64,000 nt of DNA from the NCBI GenBank assembly GCA_965219235.1, contig OZ244721.1:2108001-2172000 (forward strand), read 5' to 3'. A program made the position numbers and the translations under genes. Below are positions 50,226-60,223 of this stretch, piece after piece (positions within the stretch are counted from its first letter, which is position 1; each line of letters opens with the position of its first letter). The notes under the pieces were generated by a model. It did no database searches and was not told the origin of the DNA. It saw only the letters and a list, made by a program, of their open reading frames with translations. The stretch comes from CBDHCC01 sp965219235 (GTDB lineage: Bacteria > Pseudomonadota > Alphaproteobacteria > Sphingomonadales > Sphingomonadaceae).

Positions 50226-51707
50226 GTGCCGGAGCGCCGAATCCTGCCCACCCACGCCGACGCCGAGCGCCGCCTCGCAGCCCTCCAGAGCCACCACTTG
50301 GCCGACACCCGTTCGGAGCCGGAGCTGGAGGCGCTCGTCCGCTTCGCCGCCCACCTGTGCGAGGCGCCGGCCGCGGCGGTGAACCTGCTCGACCGCCACG
50401 CCGTGCGCACCATCGCCTCGGTGGGCCTGGACCGCCCGATGCCGCTCAAGCTGGTCCAGCGCACGGTCGCCGCCGGACGCCTGTCCGTGGCCGGCGACAC
50501 GCATCGCGATCCCGCGCTGGCGGACGTGCCCTACCGCTTCCACGTCGGCGTGCCGCTGGTGAGCGACGGCGTGGCGATCGGCACGCTCGCGGTTCTCGAC
50601 CCCGCGCCCCGCGCCGGCCTCACGCCCGTGCAGGAGGAGGGGCTCCGGCTGATGGCCGACCAGGTGGCGGTGCAGTTCGCGCGCCGGCGCGTGCAGCGCG
50701 AGGCGGAGGCGGCGGCGGACACCGGCGCGCTGGACGCCACCCAGGTGCGCACGGTGATCGACGCCATCCCGCAGATGGTGTGGTCCGCCCGGCCCGACGG
50801 CCATCACGACTTCTTCAACGCGCGCTGGTACGAGGTCACCGGAACGCCGGAGGGCTCCACCGACGGCGAGGACTGGGCCGCCCTGTTCCACCCCGACGAC
50901 CGGCCCGAGAGCTGGCGGCGCTGGACCCGTTCGCTGGCGACCGGCGACCCCTACGAGATCGAGTACCGCCTGCGCCGGCGCGACGGCCAGTACCGCTGGG
51001 TGCTCGGCCGCGCCTTGCCGCTGCGCGACGATCAGGGGCGCATCGTGCGCTGGTTCGGCACCTGCACCGACATCGACGACAGGAAGCGGCTGGCGGAGGA
51101 GCGCGAGGTCGTCAGCCAGGAGCTGTCGCACCGCATCAAGAACATCTTCTCGGTCATCTCCGGCCTGCTCGCCTTCGCCGCCCGCGACCGGCCGGAGGCG
51201 CGGCCCTTCGCCGCCGAACTGCGCCAGCGCATCCTGGCGCTCGGCCGCGCGCACGACTTCGTCCGCCCGCACTCCCGGCATTCCGAGCCGCCGCACGCGA
51301 CCGACCACCTGCACGGGCTGGTCCACGAGATCATGTCGCCCTATGGCGAGGAGCGGCTGACGGTGACCGGCGACGACGTCGCGATCGACGACCGCTCGGC
51401 CACGCCGCTGGCGCTGCTCGTCCACGAACTCGCCACGAACGCGGCCAAATATGGCGCGCTGTCCACGGACGCGGGCCGCGTCACCGTCACCACCCGCGCC
51501 GACGCGCGGACCGTCACGCTCTGCTGGGAGGAGACCGGCGGGCCGCCGGTCGCGGTCGCCCCCGAGCACGAGGGCTTCGGCTCGCGGCTGATCGAACTCA
51601 GCGGCGCGCGTCAGCTGGACGCGCAAGTGGAGCGGGACTGGCGGCCCGGGGGGCTGATGCTGACGCTGGCGATCCCGCGCTCCGCCCTCACGCGATCGAA
51701 TCAGTAG
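50226..51707 (+). CDS. GAF-PAS-HWE sensor histidine kinase
   Basis: A 493-residue soluble kinase. A GAF domain spans about 20-155 (AAAVNLLDRHAVRTIASVG; HVGVPLVSDGVAIGTLAVLD). A PAS domain with PAC end spans about 175-290 (IPQMVWSARPDGHHDFFNARWYEVTG; WFGTCTDIDDRKR). The HWE transmitter has the phospho-His in ELSHRIKNIFSVISGL (His302), the N box in LVHELATNAAKYGALS and the W-x-E motif in LCWEETGG (Trp434). No membrane helix is present, so it senses a cytosolic cue. It starts at GTG. It converges on a single-domain response regulator with seven bases of overlap. Confidence 0.92.
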   Translation: MPERRILPTHADAERRLAALQSHHLADTRSEPELEALVRFAAHLCEAPAAAVNLLDRHAVRTIASVGLDRPMPLKLVQRTVAAGRLSVAGDTHRDPALADVPYRFHVGVPLVSDGVAIGTLAVLDPAPRAGLTPVQEEGLRLMADQVAVQFARRRVQREAEAAADTGALDATQVRTVIDAIPQMVWSARPDGHHDFFNARWYEVTGTPEGSTDGEDWAALFHPDDRPESWRRWTRSLATGDPYEIEYRLRRRDGQYRWVLGRALPLRDDQGRIVRWFGTCTDIDDRKRLAEEREVVSQELSHRIKNIFSVISGLLAFAARDRPEARPFAAELRQRILALGRAHDFVRPHSRHSEPPHATDHLHGLVHEIMSPYGEERLTVTGDDVAIDDRSATPLALLVHELATNAAKYGALSTDAGRVTVTTRADARTVTLCWEETGGPPVAVAPEHEGFGSRLIELSGARQLDAQVERDWRPGGLMLTLAIPRSALTRSNQ

Positions 51708-52087
51708 GGCGTGAAGCCCGCCACGGGGGCGGGGGCGCGACCCTCCGCGGCGGCGTTCGCCACCTCGATCAGCGACGCCTCGGCGAAGGGCTTGCGCAGC
51801 ACGCCGATCGCGCGCCCGGCCACCGGGTCGATCTGGGAGGGGTTGGCGGTGAGATAGACGACCTGGGTGTGGTGGTCGTCGGACAGCTCGCACGCGATGC
51901 CCGGCCCCGTCGCTCCGTCGCGCAGGTTGACGTCCACGAAGGCGAGCTTCGCGCCGTCGACGCAGCGCATCGCCTCCGATCGGTCGGCGGCGACGCCCAC
52001 CACGGTGAAGCCCGCATCCTCGAGCACGCGCTCGACGTCGAGCGCCACGAAGATCTCGTCTTCCACGATGAGTACGGTCGGTTTCAT
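51701..52087 (-). CDS. Single-domain response regulator
   Basis: A 128-residue receiver without an output domain. Acidic pocket residues are in IVEDE (9-11), the phosphoacceptor is Asp52 in AFVDVNLRDG, Thr80 lies in VVYLTANP and Lys99 in GVLRKPF. It probably takes phosphate from the adjacent HWE kinase and acts by protein contact. The upstream sequence has a GGAACC-N15-GGTTAA pair ending nine bases from the ATG and no good Shine-Dalgarno, so a near-leaderless mRNA is possible. Confidence 0.9.
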   Translation of the reverse strand: MKPTVLIVEDEIFVALDVERVLEDAGFTVVGVAADRSEAMRCVDGAKLAFVDVNLRDGATGPGIACELSDDHHTQVVYLTANPSQIDPVAGRAIGVLRKPFAEASLIEVANAAAEGRAPAPVAGFTPY

Positions 52088-52095
52088 GACAGTTG

Positions 52096-52122
52096 TTAAC
52101 CTGAGTTTATCCGTTTGGTTCC
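52096..52122 (-). promoter_or_regulatory. Candidate EcfG-like promoter of the response regulator
   Basis: On the minus strand GGAACC (52122-52117) and GGTTAA (52101-52096) are separated by 15 bases. The -35 half matches the EcfG consensus fully; the -10 half has G in place of the C of CGTT. The ATG lies at 52087, so a start here would give almost no leader. TTAA-N7-TTAT also overlaps and resembles a weak CtrA site. Confidence 0.35.
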
Positions 52123-52235
52123 GGCGCGCGCCGGCGTAGGGGACCAGGTGGCGGAGGACGGCCCCTTCCGTGCGCCATTGCGTCGACGGGGTCGAACGGC
52201 TAAGCGCGCGGCCACGTTCCCCCGACAGGATTTGC

Positions 52236-52454
52236 ATGGCCAAGGAAGAACTTCTCGAGATGCGCGGCCGGGTGGTCGAGCTGCTGCCCAACGCGATGTT
52301 CCGCGTGGAGCTGGAGAACGGCCACGAGATCCTGGGCCACACCGCCGGCAAGATGCGCAAGAACCGCATCCGCGTGCTGGTGGGCGACGAGGTGCAGGTG
52401 GAACTGACGCCCTACGACCTGACCAAGGGCCGGATCACCTATCGCTTCAAGTGA
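52236..52454 (+). CDS. infA: Translation initiation factor IF-1
   Basis: A 72-residue S1-like OB-fold protein that sits in the ribosomal A site during initiation. The sequence MAKEELLEMRGRVVELLPNA and the end DLTKGRITYRFK are nearly invariant across alphaproteobacteria. ACAGGA lies nine bases before the ATG. It heads the run infA-maf-RNase E/G-yacG. Confidence 0.98.
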   Translation: MAKEELLEMRGRVVELLPNAMFRVELENGHEILGHTAGKMRKNRIRVLVGDEVQVELTPYDLTKGRITYRFK

Positions 52455-52464
52455 GTGTTCGCTC

Positions 52465-53034
52465 GTGAAGCTGGTGCTGGCCTCCTCCTCTCCCCGACGC
52501 CGTGACCTCCTCGAGCGCATCGGTGTGATCCCGGACCGGACGGTCTCCCCCGACATCGACGAAACCCCCCGCCCCGGCGAACTGCCGCGCCCCTATGCCG
52601 AGCGCATGGCCGCCGCCAAGGCGCGGGCCGTGGCGCGCGGCGGGGACGAGATCGTGCTGGCCGGCGACACCACCGTGGCGGTCGGCCGCCGCATCCTGCC
52701 GCCCGCCGACACGCCGGACCGCCAGCGCGGGATGCTGGCGCTGCTGAGCGGGCGGCGGCACCACGTCTACTCGGCGGTCGCGGTGATCGACGGCGACGGA
52801 ACGCTGCGCCACCGGCTGTCGGACAGCGTCGTGCTCTTCAAGCCGCTCCACCCCGCCGAGATCGACGCTTATGTCGAGAGCGGCGAAGGGCTGGGCAAGG
52901 CGGGCGGCTATGCCATCCAGGGGCGGGCCGAAGCGCTGATCCGCTGGCTGTCGGGCAGTCACTCGGGCGTGGTCGGCCTGCCGCTCCACGAGACGCGCGC
53001 GCTGCTCAGGGCCGCCGGACTGCCGCTTGGCTGA
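52465..53034 (+). CDS. maf: Maf-like nucleotide pyrophosphatase
   Basis: A 189-residue Maf/Ham1-fold protein, likely hydrolysing non-canonical or pyrimidine nucleoside triphosphates. KLVLASSSPRRRDLLERIGV is the family start, and GDEIVLAGDTTVAVGRRIL plus KAGGYAIQGRAEALIRWLSGSHSGVVGLPL are signatures. The start is GTG, eleven bases after infA. The stop overlaps the TTG start of the RNase gene. Confidence 0.94.
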   Translation: MKLVLASSSPRRRDLLERIGVIPDRTVSPDIDETPRPGELPRPYAERMAAAKARAVARGGDEIVLAGDTTVAVGRRILPPADTPDRQRGMLALLSGRRHHVYSAVAVIDGDGTLRHRLSDSVVLFKPLHPAEIDAYVESGEGLGKAGGYAIQGRAEALIRWLSGSHSGVVGLPLHETRALLRAAGLPLG

Positions 53035-53986
53035 GTGGCGGGTCGAGCGCGGCATCGGCGAGGTCCGGGCCGCGCTGGTGATCGACGGCGCGATCCGCGC
53101 GATCCGCATCGACCCCGACGACGATCGCCTGCGGGTGGGCGAGGCGGTAGGGGTCCGGCTGGCCGAGCGCTCCGCCCTCCCGGGGCTGCTCGTCGGACGG
53201 ACGGAGGACGGGCGCGAGCTGCTGGTGCGCGGCGCCGCCGCGCCGCTCGGGGCACCCCTCACCGTGCGGGTGGTGCGCGAGGCGGTGCCGGAGCGCGGGC
53301 GCGCCAAGCGGGCGATCGCCGTGCCGCACGAGGGCGAGCCGGCTCCCGCGCCGACACTGGAACAGGAGCTGGCCGCCGGCCCCGACCCGCTTCGCCTCCT
53401 CCGCGCGCACGAACCCGATGCGCTGGAGGCGGCCGGCTGGTCGGAGCGGCTGGAGGAGGCGGCGACCGGCGAGCTGGTCCGCCCCGGCTGCACCCTGCGC
53501 CTGAGCCTGACGCCCGCCATGACCCTGATCGACGTGGACGGCGGCGATCCGGCCGATACGCTGGCGCTCACCGGCGCGCGCGCGGCGGCGGCGGCGATCG
53601 GGCTGTTCGACCTCGGCGGCTCGATCGGCCTCGACCTGCCGACGGTTGGCTCGAAGGCCGCGCGCCGCGCGGTGGACGAGGCGCTGGGCGCGGCCCTGCC
53701 GGCCCCCTTCGAGCGCACGGCGATGAACGGCTTCGGCTTCGTGCAGGTGATCCGGCCGCGCGTTCGCGCCTCGCTCCCGGAAACGATCGCCGCCGACCCG
53801 GTCGGTCATCGCGTCCGCGCCGCGCTCCGCCGCGCCGACCGCGAGCCGCCCGGCCGCCCGCTCATCCTCGACCTCGCCCCCGTCGAGGCGGAGCGCCTGA
53901 CACATCATCCCGACTGGCTCGCCGAACTGGAGCGGCGCAGGGGGGCGGTGGTGCGGCTGACGCCGAACCAGGCTCGGGACCTGTGA
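53027..53986 (+). CDS. Compact ribonuclease E/G-like protein
   Basis: A 319-residue member of the RNase E/G family, far shorter than E. coli RNase G (about 490). Catalytic-site counterparts are visible: LIDVDGGDPAD aligns with the Asp303 motif and SIGLDLPTVGSK with the Asp346 motif of RNase E. The S1 domain seems reduced, and the Zn-link CxxC is absent. The start is TTG at 53027, inside the end of maf, giving (M)AEWRVERGIGEVRAALV. It probably takes part in rRNA or mRNA processing; dimerisation by zinc seems unlikely. Confidence 0.82.
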   Translation: MAEWRVERGIGEVRAALVIDGAIRAIRIDPDDDRLRVGEAVGVRLAERSALPGLLVGRTEDGRELLVRGAAAPLGAPLTVRVVREAVPERGRAKRAIAVPHEGEPAPAPTLEQELAAGPDPLRLLRAHEPDALEAAGWSERLEEAATGELVRPGCTLRLSLTPAMTLIDVDGGDPADTLALTGARAAAAAIGLFDLGGSIGLDLPTVGSKAARRAVDEALGAALPAPFERTAMNGFGFVQVIRPRVRASLPETIAADPVGHRVRAALRRADREPPGRPLILDLAPVEAERLTHHPDWLAELERRRGAVVRLTPNQARDL

Positions 53987-53996
53987 CTGTCTCCAG

Positions 53997-54064
53997 CCCT
54001 CTCCCAGCCAAGCGGGAGAGGGCTGGGATGGGCTCTCACCCTAGATCCTCTCCGTAAGGGAGGG
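53997..54064. repeat. CTCTCCC-type hairpins
   Basis: AGCCCTCTCCCAGCCAAGCGGGAGAGGGCT is a strong hairpin just after the RNase stop. CCTCTCCGTAAGGGAGGGG follows at 54046. It separates the RNase gene from yacG. Confidence 0.7.
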
Positions 54065-54195
54065 GGACCGGCGAAGCCGATGGAAGGGTTCCCACCGCCC
54101 CGGAGCGCCCTCAGAGCGCTCCGCCCCAACCTCGCCAAGGCGGGGGTCGCCCCCGGGCCGCTTGTCCCTCCCCTCCGGCTCCCCACATCCCCTCC

Positions 54196-54369
54196 ATGCC
54201 CGCCCGCGCCGCCTGCCCCGTCTGCCGCCAGCCCCCGCATCGCGACCACGCCCCCTTCTGCTCGCGCGGGTGCAAGGACCGCGACCTGCTCCAGTGGCTG
54301 GGCGAGGGCTATCGCCTTCCGGGCCGCCCCGCCGCGCCCGACGAGTTGGCGACCGCGCCCGAGGAGTGA
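54196..54369 (+). CDS. yacG: DNA gyrase inhibitor / zinc-binding protein YacG
   Basis: A 57-residue protein starting MPARAACPVCRQPPH. The four zinc ligands are Cys7, Cys10, Cys22 and Cys26 (CPVC and FCSRGCKDRDLLQWLGEGYRLPG), which match YacG fully. E. coli YacG binds zinc and inhibits gyrase. Many alphaproteobacteria carry it downstream of the same infA-maf-RNase genes, as here. Confidence 0.93.
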   Translation: MPARAACPVCRQPPHRDHAPFCSRGCKDRDLLQWLGEGYRLPGRPAAPDELATAPEE

Positions 54370-54427
54370 GGGGCTGGACAGGCCGCCGCCGCGATGCCAC
54401 TAGCCCGCCCTTCCCGCCAGGGAGCGC

Positions 54428-54503
54428 GCCCGGGTAGCTCAGTTGGTAGAGCACACGACTGAAAATCGTGGTGTCGGCGGTTCGAATCCGTCCCCGGGCA
54501 CCA
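54428..54503 (+). tRNA. tRNA-Phe (GAA)
   Basis: A full cloverleaf of 76 bases including encoded CCA. The acceptor stem is GCCCGGG/CCCGGGC. The D arm is AGCTCAGTTGGTAGAGC. The anticodon stem is CACGA/TCGTG with loop CTGAAAA, giving anticodon GAA. The T arm contains GGTTCGAATCC. It lies 58 bases after yacG and 67 before edd. Confidence 0.98.
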
Positions 54504-54570
54504 TCGGCGCCCGCCCGCACTTGACGCTGCGTCCCGCGCCCCGCACGACCCGCGACGGAGGGAGCCCGCC

Positions 54571-56394
<1,824 letters not shown>

Positions 56395-56749
56395 GGAGGT
56401 TGTCCGTGCCGCTCCGCTCTCCCCCGTGCTCTTCCGCGCATCCCCTTGCTCCTGCGGACGCAGGAGCCCAATGCCCTCTCCACCTGGTACGGCCCCCATC
56501 CGGTCGAACCCGCAATGGGCTCCTGTCTTCGCAGGAGCACGGTCGGGAGACGGCCGGCGAGAAGGTCGGCCGGGCGTCTGTTCTCCCCCGAAGACGGCAG
56601 GCGAGGACGTCACCCGTACGCCTGTTCTCTCCCGCGTGCTCCTGCGAAAGCAGGAGCCCAATGCCCTCTCCTCCGGGCACGGTCACCGTCCGGTCGCGCC
56701 CGCAATGGGCTCCTGCGTCCGCAGGAGCACGGTTCAAGGGAGCCGGGCC
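56395..56749. repeat. Gene-free stretch with two copies of a family F element
   Basis: Copy one (56448-56540) and copy two (56637-56730) each begin with the hairpin GCTCCTGCG...CGCAGGAGC followed by CCAATGCCCTCTCC, and end with CGCAATGGGCTCCTG...GCAGGAGCA. Each copy is therefore an imperfect inverted repeat with a hairpin at each end. The copies are direct repeats about 190 bases apart. No gene is visible. They sit inside the edd-glk-eda unit. Confidence 0.88.
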
Positions 56750-57715
56750 GTGACCGCCCTCGTCGTCGCCGACGTGGGCGGCACCCACGCGCGCTTCGCC
56801 ATCGCGGAAGTGGCCGGCGGCCGGGTCGAGCGGCTGGGCGAGCCCGTCACGCTCAAGGCGGCCGAGCACGCCTCCTTCCAGCTCGCCTGGGCCGCCTTCG
56901 CCGACCGCCACGGCACCCCGCTGCCGCGCCGCGCCGCCATCGCGGTCGCCTGTCCGGTGGACGGCGAGGTCCTGAAGCTGACCAACAGCCCCTGGGTCAT
57001 CCGCCCGGCGCTGATCGACGACAAGCTCGGCCTCGACCACCACCTGCTGCTCAACGACTTCGAGGCGATCGCCCATGCGGTGACCGCCGTTCCCGCCGAC
57101 GAGCTGGTCCCGCTCACCGGCCCGGCGGCGTGGCCGGAGACCGGGGTCGTCACCATCGTCGGCCCGGGCACCGGGCTGGGGGTGGGCCAGCTGGTGCGCG
57201 ACGAACGGTCCTACCGGGTGATCGCGACCGAGGGCGGGCACATCGACTGGGCGCCGCTCGACAGCCTTGAGGACGCGGTGCTGGGCCAGCTGCGCGAGCG
57301 CTTCAACCGCGTGTCGGTGGAGCGCATCGCCTGCGGACCCGGCCTGAGCAACCTCTACGAGGCGCTCGCCCGGATCGAGCACCGGGCGGTGGCGCGGCCG
57401 GACGACCGGACGCTGTGGACCGCCGCGCTCGACGGCACCGACGCGCTGGCGGCCGCCGCCTTCGACCGCTTCTGCCTGACGCTGGGCGCGGTCAGCGGCG
57501 ACCTGGCGCTGGCGCAGGGCGCCAACGCCGTCGTGCTGGCCGGCGGCCTGGGCGCGCGGATCGCCGGCCACCTGCCCCGCTCCGGCTTCGCCGAGCGCTT
57601 CGTGGCCAAGGGCCGGTTCGAGAGCCGGATGCGCGCGATCCCGGTCCGCGTCATCACCCATCCCGAACCGGGCCTGCTCGGCGCGGCGGCGGCCTATGCG
57701 AGGGACCATCCGTGA
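56750..57715 (+). CDS. glk: Glucokinase
   Basis: A 321-residue hexokinase-family enzyme of the bacterial Glk type that phosphorylates glucose with ATP. LVVADVGGTHARFAIAEV is the phosphate-1 motif. HHLLLNDFEAIAHAV carries the catalytic Asp, and VTIVGPGTGLGVGQLV is the phosphate-2 motif. HIDWAPLDSLEDAVL is typical of the class. The start is GTG after AAGGGAG. The stop overlaps eda as GTGA. Confidence 0.95.
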   Translation: MTALVVADVGGTHARFAIAEVAGGRVERLGEPVTLKAAEHASFQLAWAAFADRHGTPLPRRAAIAVACPVDGEVLKLTNSPWVIRPALIDDKLGLDHHLLLNDFEAIAHAVTAVPADELVPLTGPAAWPETGVVTIVGPGTGLGVGQLVRDERSYRVIATEGGHIDWAPLDSLEDAVLGQLRERFNRVSVERIACGPGLSNLYEALARIEHRAVARPDDRTLWTAALDGTDALAAAAFDRFCLTLGAVSGDLALAQGANAVVLAGGLGARIAGHLPRSGFAERFVAKGRFESRMRAIPVRVITHPEPGLLGAAAAYARDHP

Positions 57716-58329
57716 CCACGATCCGCGACATCATGACGCTCGCCCCGGTGATCCCCGTGATCGTGGTGGAGGACTTGGGCGACGCCCGCCCGCTTGCCGA
57801 GGCGCTGGTGGCCGGCGGCCTGACGGCGCTGGAGGTGACGCTGCGCACGCCCGCCGCGCTCGACGCCATCCGCGCCATGAGCGAGGTGGAGGGCGCCACG
57901 GTGGGCGCGGGCACCGTCACGAACGCGCGCCAGTTCGACGAGGCCGTCGCGGCGGGCGCGCGCTTCGTGGTCAGCCCCGGCCTGACCGACCCGCTGCTCG
58001 CCCACGCGGCGGACAGCGGCGTGCCCTTCCTGCCCGGCGTCGCCACGGCGGGCGAGATCATGCGCGGGCTGGACGCGGGGCTCACCCACTTCAAATTCTT
58101 CCCCGCCGCCGCCGCCGGGGGCCTGCCGGCGCTCAAAGCGCTCGCCGCGCCCTTCGCCGAGGCGCGCTTCTGCCCGACCGGCGGCGTGTCGGAAGCGACC
58201 GCGCCGGAGTGGCTCGCCCACCCGTCCGTGCTGTGCGTCGGCGGCAGCTGGGTGGTGACGCACGACGCGCGCGAGACGGAGCGCCGGGCGCGGGCGGCGG
58301 CGGGTTTGGCAAGGGCGATGCGGTCGTAA
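57712..58329 (+). CDS. eda: 2-keto-3-deoxy-6-phosphogluconate aldolase
   Basis: A 205-residue class I aldolase that splits KDPG to pyruvate and glyceraldehyde-3-phosphate. APVIPVIVVEDLGDARPLAEAL is the N-terminal strand. GLTALEVTLRTPAAL carries the Glu base, and THFKFFPAAAAGGLPAL the Schiff-base Lys. RFCPTGGVSEATAPEWL and VLCVGGSWV complete the barrel. It completes the Entner-Doudoroff route encoded in this window. Confidence 0.97.
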   Translation: MTTIRDIMTLAPVIPVIVVEDLGDARPLAEALVAGGLTALEVTLRTPAALDAIRAMSEVEGATVGAGTVTNARQFDEAVAAGARFVVSPGLTDPLLAHAADSGVPFLPGVATAGEIMRGLDAGLTHFKFFPAAAAGGLPALKALAAPFAEARFCPTGGVSEATAPEWLAHPSVLCVGGSWVVTHDARETERRARAAAGLARAMRS

Positions 58330-58331
58330 CT

Positions 58332-58470
58332 CTCCCCTCCCTGCAAGGGAGGGGCTGGGGGTGGGTGCGAGCGCGTCAGCGCGAGCTTTCGATGCCGATG
58401 CCACGCCAACCTGCGCAGGCTCGCTGGCGCTCGCCACCCACCCAGCCGCCCCCCTGAAAGGAAGGGGAGT
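58332..58470. repeat. Family A inverted-repeat element, copy 7
   Basis: CTCCCCTCCCTGCAAGGGAG at the left; the right end GCCGCCCCCCTGAAAGGAAG followed by GGGAGT is the most diverged of the seven. GGGGGTGGGTGCGAGCGCGT and CTCGCCACCCACCCAGCCG lie inside. It is between eda and moaA. Confidence 0.82.
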
Positions 58471-58518
58471 CCGCTCCCTCCATTGTCCCACCCCGCGACC
58501 GGCCCTACACTCTTCCCC

Positions 58519-59523
58519 ATGCCGGTCACCCCGCCCCTCACCGACTCCTTCGGCCGGCGCATCACCTATCTGCGGCTGTCGGTCACCGACCGCTGCGACC
58601 TCAGATGCCGCTACTGCATGGCCGAGCGCGTGCGCTTCCTGCCCAGGGCCGAGGTGCTGAGCCTGGAGGAGCTGGAGCGGATCGCGCTGGCCTTCATCGA
58701 GCGCGGCGTGACGAAGCTGCGGATCACCGGCGGCGAGCCGCTGGTGCGGCGCGACGTGCCGCTGCTGATCGAGCGGCTGGGCGCGCGGATCGGCGACGGG
58801 CTGGAGGAGCTGACGCTGACCACCAACGCCACCCAGCTCGCCGACCATGCCGAGCGGCTGTTCGCGGCCGGCGTGCGGCGGGTCAACGTCTCGCTCGACA
58901 CGCTCGATCCGGAGCGGTTCGCGCGGCTCACCCGCCGCGCCGCCCTGCCGCGGGTGCTCGACGGCATCGCGGCGGCGCAAGCGGCGGGGCTGAGGGTCAA
59001 GCTCAACACGGTGGCGCTCGCCGGGACCAACGCGGACGAGATCCCCGATCTCGTCCGCTGGGCGCACGCGCGCGATATGGACCTCACCCTGATCGAGGTC
59101 ATGCCGATGGGCGAAGTCGAGGAGGACCGCTCCACCCAGTTCCTGCCGCTGTCGGCGGTGCGCGATCGGTTGGAGCGCGAGTTCACGCTGACCCCTTCCG
59201 CCCACGCCACCGGCGGCCCGGCGCGCTATGTCGAGGTGGCGGAGACCGGCGGGCGGCTGGGCTTCATCACCCCGCTCACCTCGAACTTCTGCGCCGGGTG
59301 CAACCGGGTGCGGCTGACCTGCACCGGCCAGCTCTACCCCTGCCTGGGCGGGGCCGCGCGGATCGACCTGCGCGCCGCGCTGCGCGGCCCCCGGCCGGAG
59401 CGGGCGCTGGCGGAGGCGATGGACCGGGCCATGCGGGTCAAGCCGGAGCGGCACGATTTCGAGGGCGCCATGGCGAGCGGCGAGGCGGCGATGGCGCGCA
59501 CGATGGCGGTGACGGGCGGCTGA
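58519..59523 (+). CDS. moaA: GTP 3',8-cyclase MoaA
   Basis: A 334-residue radical-SAM enzyme that starts molybdenum-cofactor synthesis from GTP. The N-terminal cluster motif is VTDRCDLRCRYCMAE. The C-terminal cluster motif is NFCAGCNRVRLTCTGQLYPCLG. KLRITGGEPLVRRD binds SAM. The protein ends in the conserved GG dipeptide. It begins a tightly overlapping moaA-moaD-moaE-moaB operon. Confidence 0.97.
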   Translation: MPVTPPLTDSFGRRITYLRLSVTDRCDLRCRYCMAERVRFLPRAEVLSLEELERIALAFIERGVTKLRITGGEPLVRRDVPLLIERLGARIGDGLEELTLTTNATQLADHAERLFAAGVRRVNVSLDTLDPERFARLTRRAALPRVLDGIAAAQAAGLRVKLNTVALAGTNADEIPDLVRWAHARDMDLTLIEVMPMGEVEEDRSTQFLPLSAVRDRLEREFTLTPSAHATGGPARYVEVAETGGRLGFITPLTSNFCAGCNRVRLTCTGQLYPCLGGAARIDLRAALRGPRPERALAEAMDRAMRVKPERHDFEGAMASGEAAMARTMAVTGG

Positions 59524-59762
59524 TGGCCACCGCGCTGTTCTTCGGCCCGGTGAGCGAGGCCGCCGGCGCCGCCGAGCGCGCGCTGCCCGCCGGCTGCGGC
59601 ACCGTCGCCGACGCGCTCGACTGGCTGTGCGCCGAGTCCCCGCCGCTCCGCGCGCAGCTCGACCGCGCGCGCCTGGCGGTGAACGGCGCGTTCGTCGCCG
59701 CCGACCACCCGCTGGGTCCGCGCGATGAGCTCTCCGTGCTCTCCCCGGCGAGCGGCGGATGA
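59523..59762 (+). CDS. moaD: Molybdopterin synthase small subunit MoaD
   Basis: A 79-residue ubiquitin-fold sulfur carrier. It starts MATALFFGPVSEAAG and ends RDELSVLSPASGG, where the terminal Gly-Gly is adenylated and thiocarboxylated. Its ATG overlaps the moaA stop by one base (TGATG) and its stop overlaps the moaE start, so the subunits of molybdopterin synthase are made in a coupled way. Confidence 0.94.
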   Translation: MATALFFGPVSEAAGAAERALPAGCGTVADALDWLCAESPPLRAQLDRARLAVNGAFVAADHPLGPRDELSVLSPASGG

Positions 59763-60223
59763 TCCGGCTCGCCGACCGGCCTTTCGACCCGGCGGCGGCG
59801 GCGGCGGCGCTCCCGGTCCACGACGCCGGCGCGCTGGTGCAGTTCACCGGACTGGTGCGCCCGACCGACGGCACCCGCGCGCTGGTCCTGCACCACCACC
59901 CGACCATGACCCTCGCTTCCGTCGAGGCGCTGGCGAGCGAGGCGCGCGCCCGCTTCGCGCTGACCGCGCTCGGCATCGTCCATCGGGTCGGCCGCATGAC
60001 ACCCGGGGAGCCGGTGGTGTGGGTCGGCGCGGCGGCGCGGCACAGGCGGGCGGCGTTCGAGGCGGTGGACCGGCTGATGGACGGCCTGAAGGGCGAGGCC
60101 CTGTTCTGGAAGCAGGAGGAACGGATGGACGGCACCCACTGGATCGAGCCCACCGAGCGCGACCGCGCCGACCTGGCGCGCTGGGCCATGAAAGACCGGG
60201 CCGTGGACGGGGAGCGCGCCTGA
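59759..60223 (+). CDS. moaE: Molybdopterin synthase catalytic subunit MoaE
   Basis: A 154-residue subunit that uses MoaD-thiocarboxylate to make the dithiolene of molybdopterin. GALVQFTGLVRPTDGTRALVLHHHPTM is the N-terminal signature. VHRVGRMTPGEPVVWVGAAARHR and the catalytic lysines in LKGEALFWKQEE are present. It overlaps moaD by four bases and moaB by one. Confidence 0.96.
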   Translation: MIRLADRPFDPAAAAAALPVHDAGALVQFTGLVRPTDGTRALVLHHHPTMTLASVEALASEARARFALTALGIVHRVGRMTPGEPVVWVGAAARHRRAAFEAVDRLMDGLKGEALFWKQEERMDGTHWIEPTERDRADLARWAMKDRAVDGERA

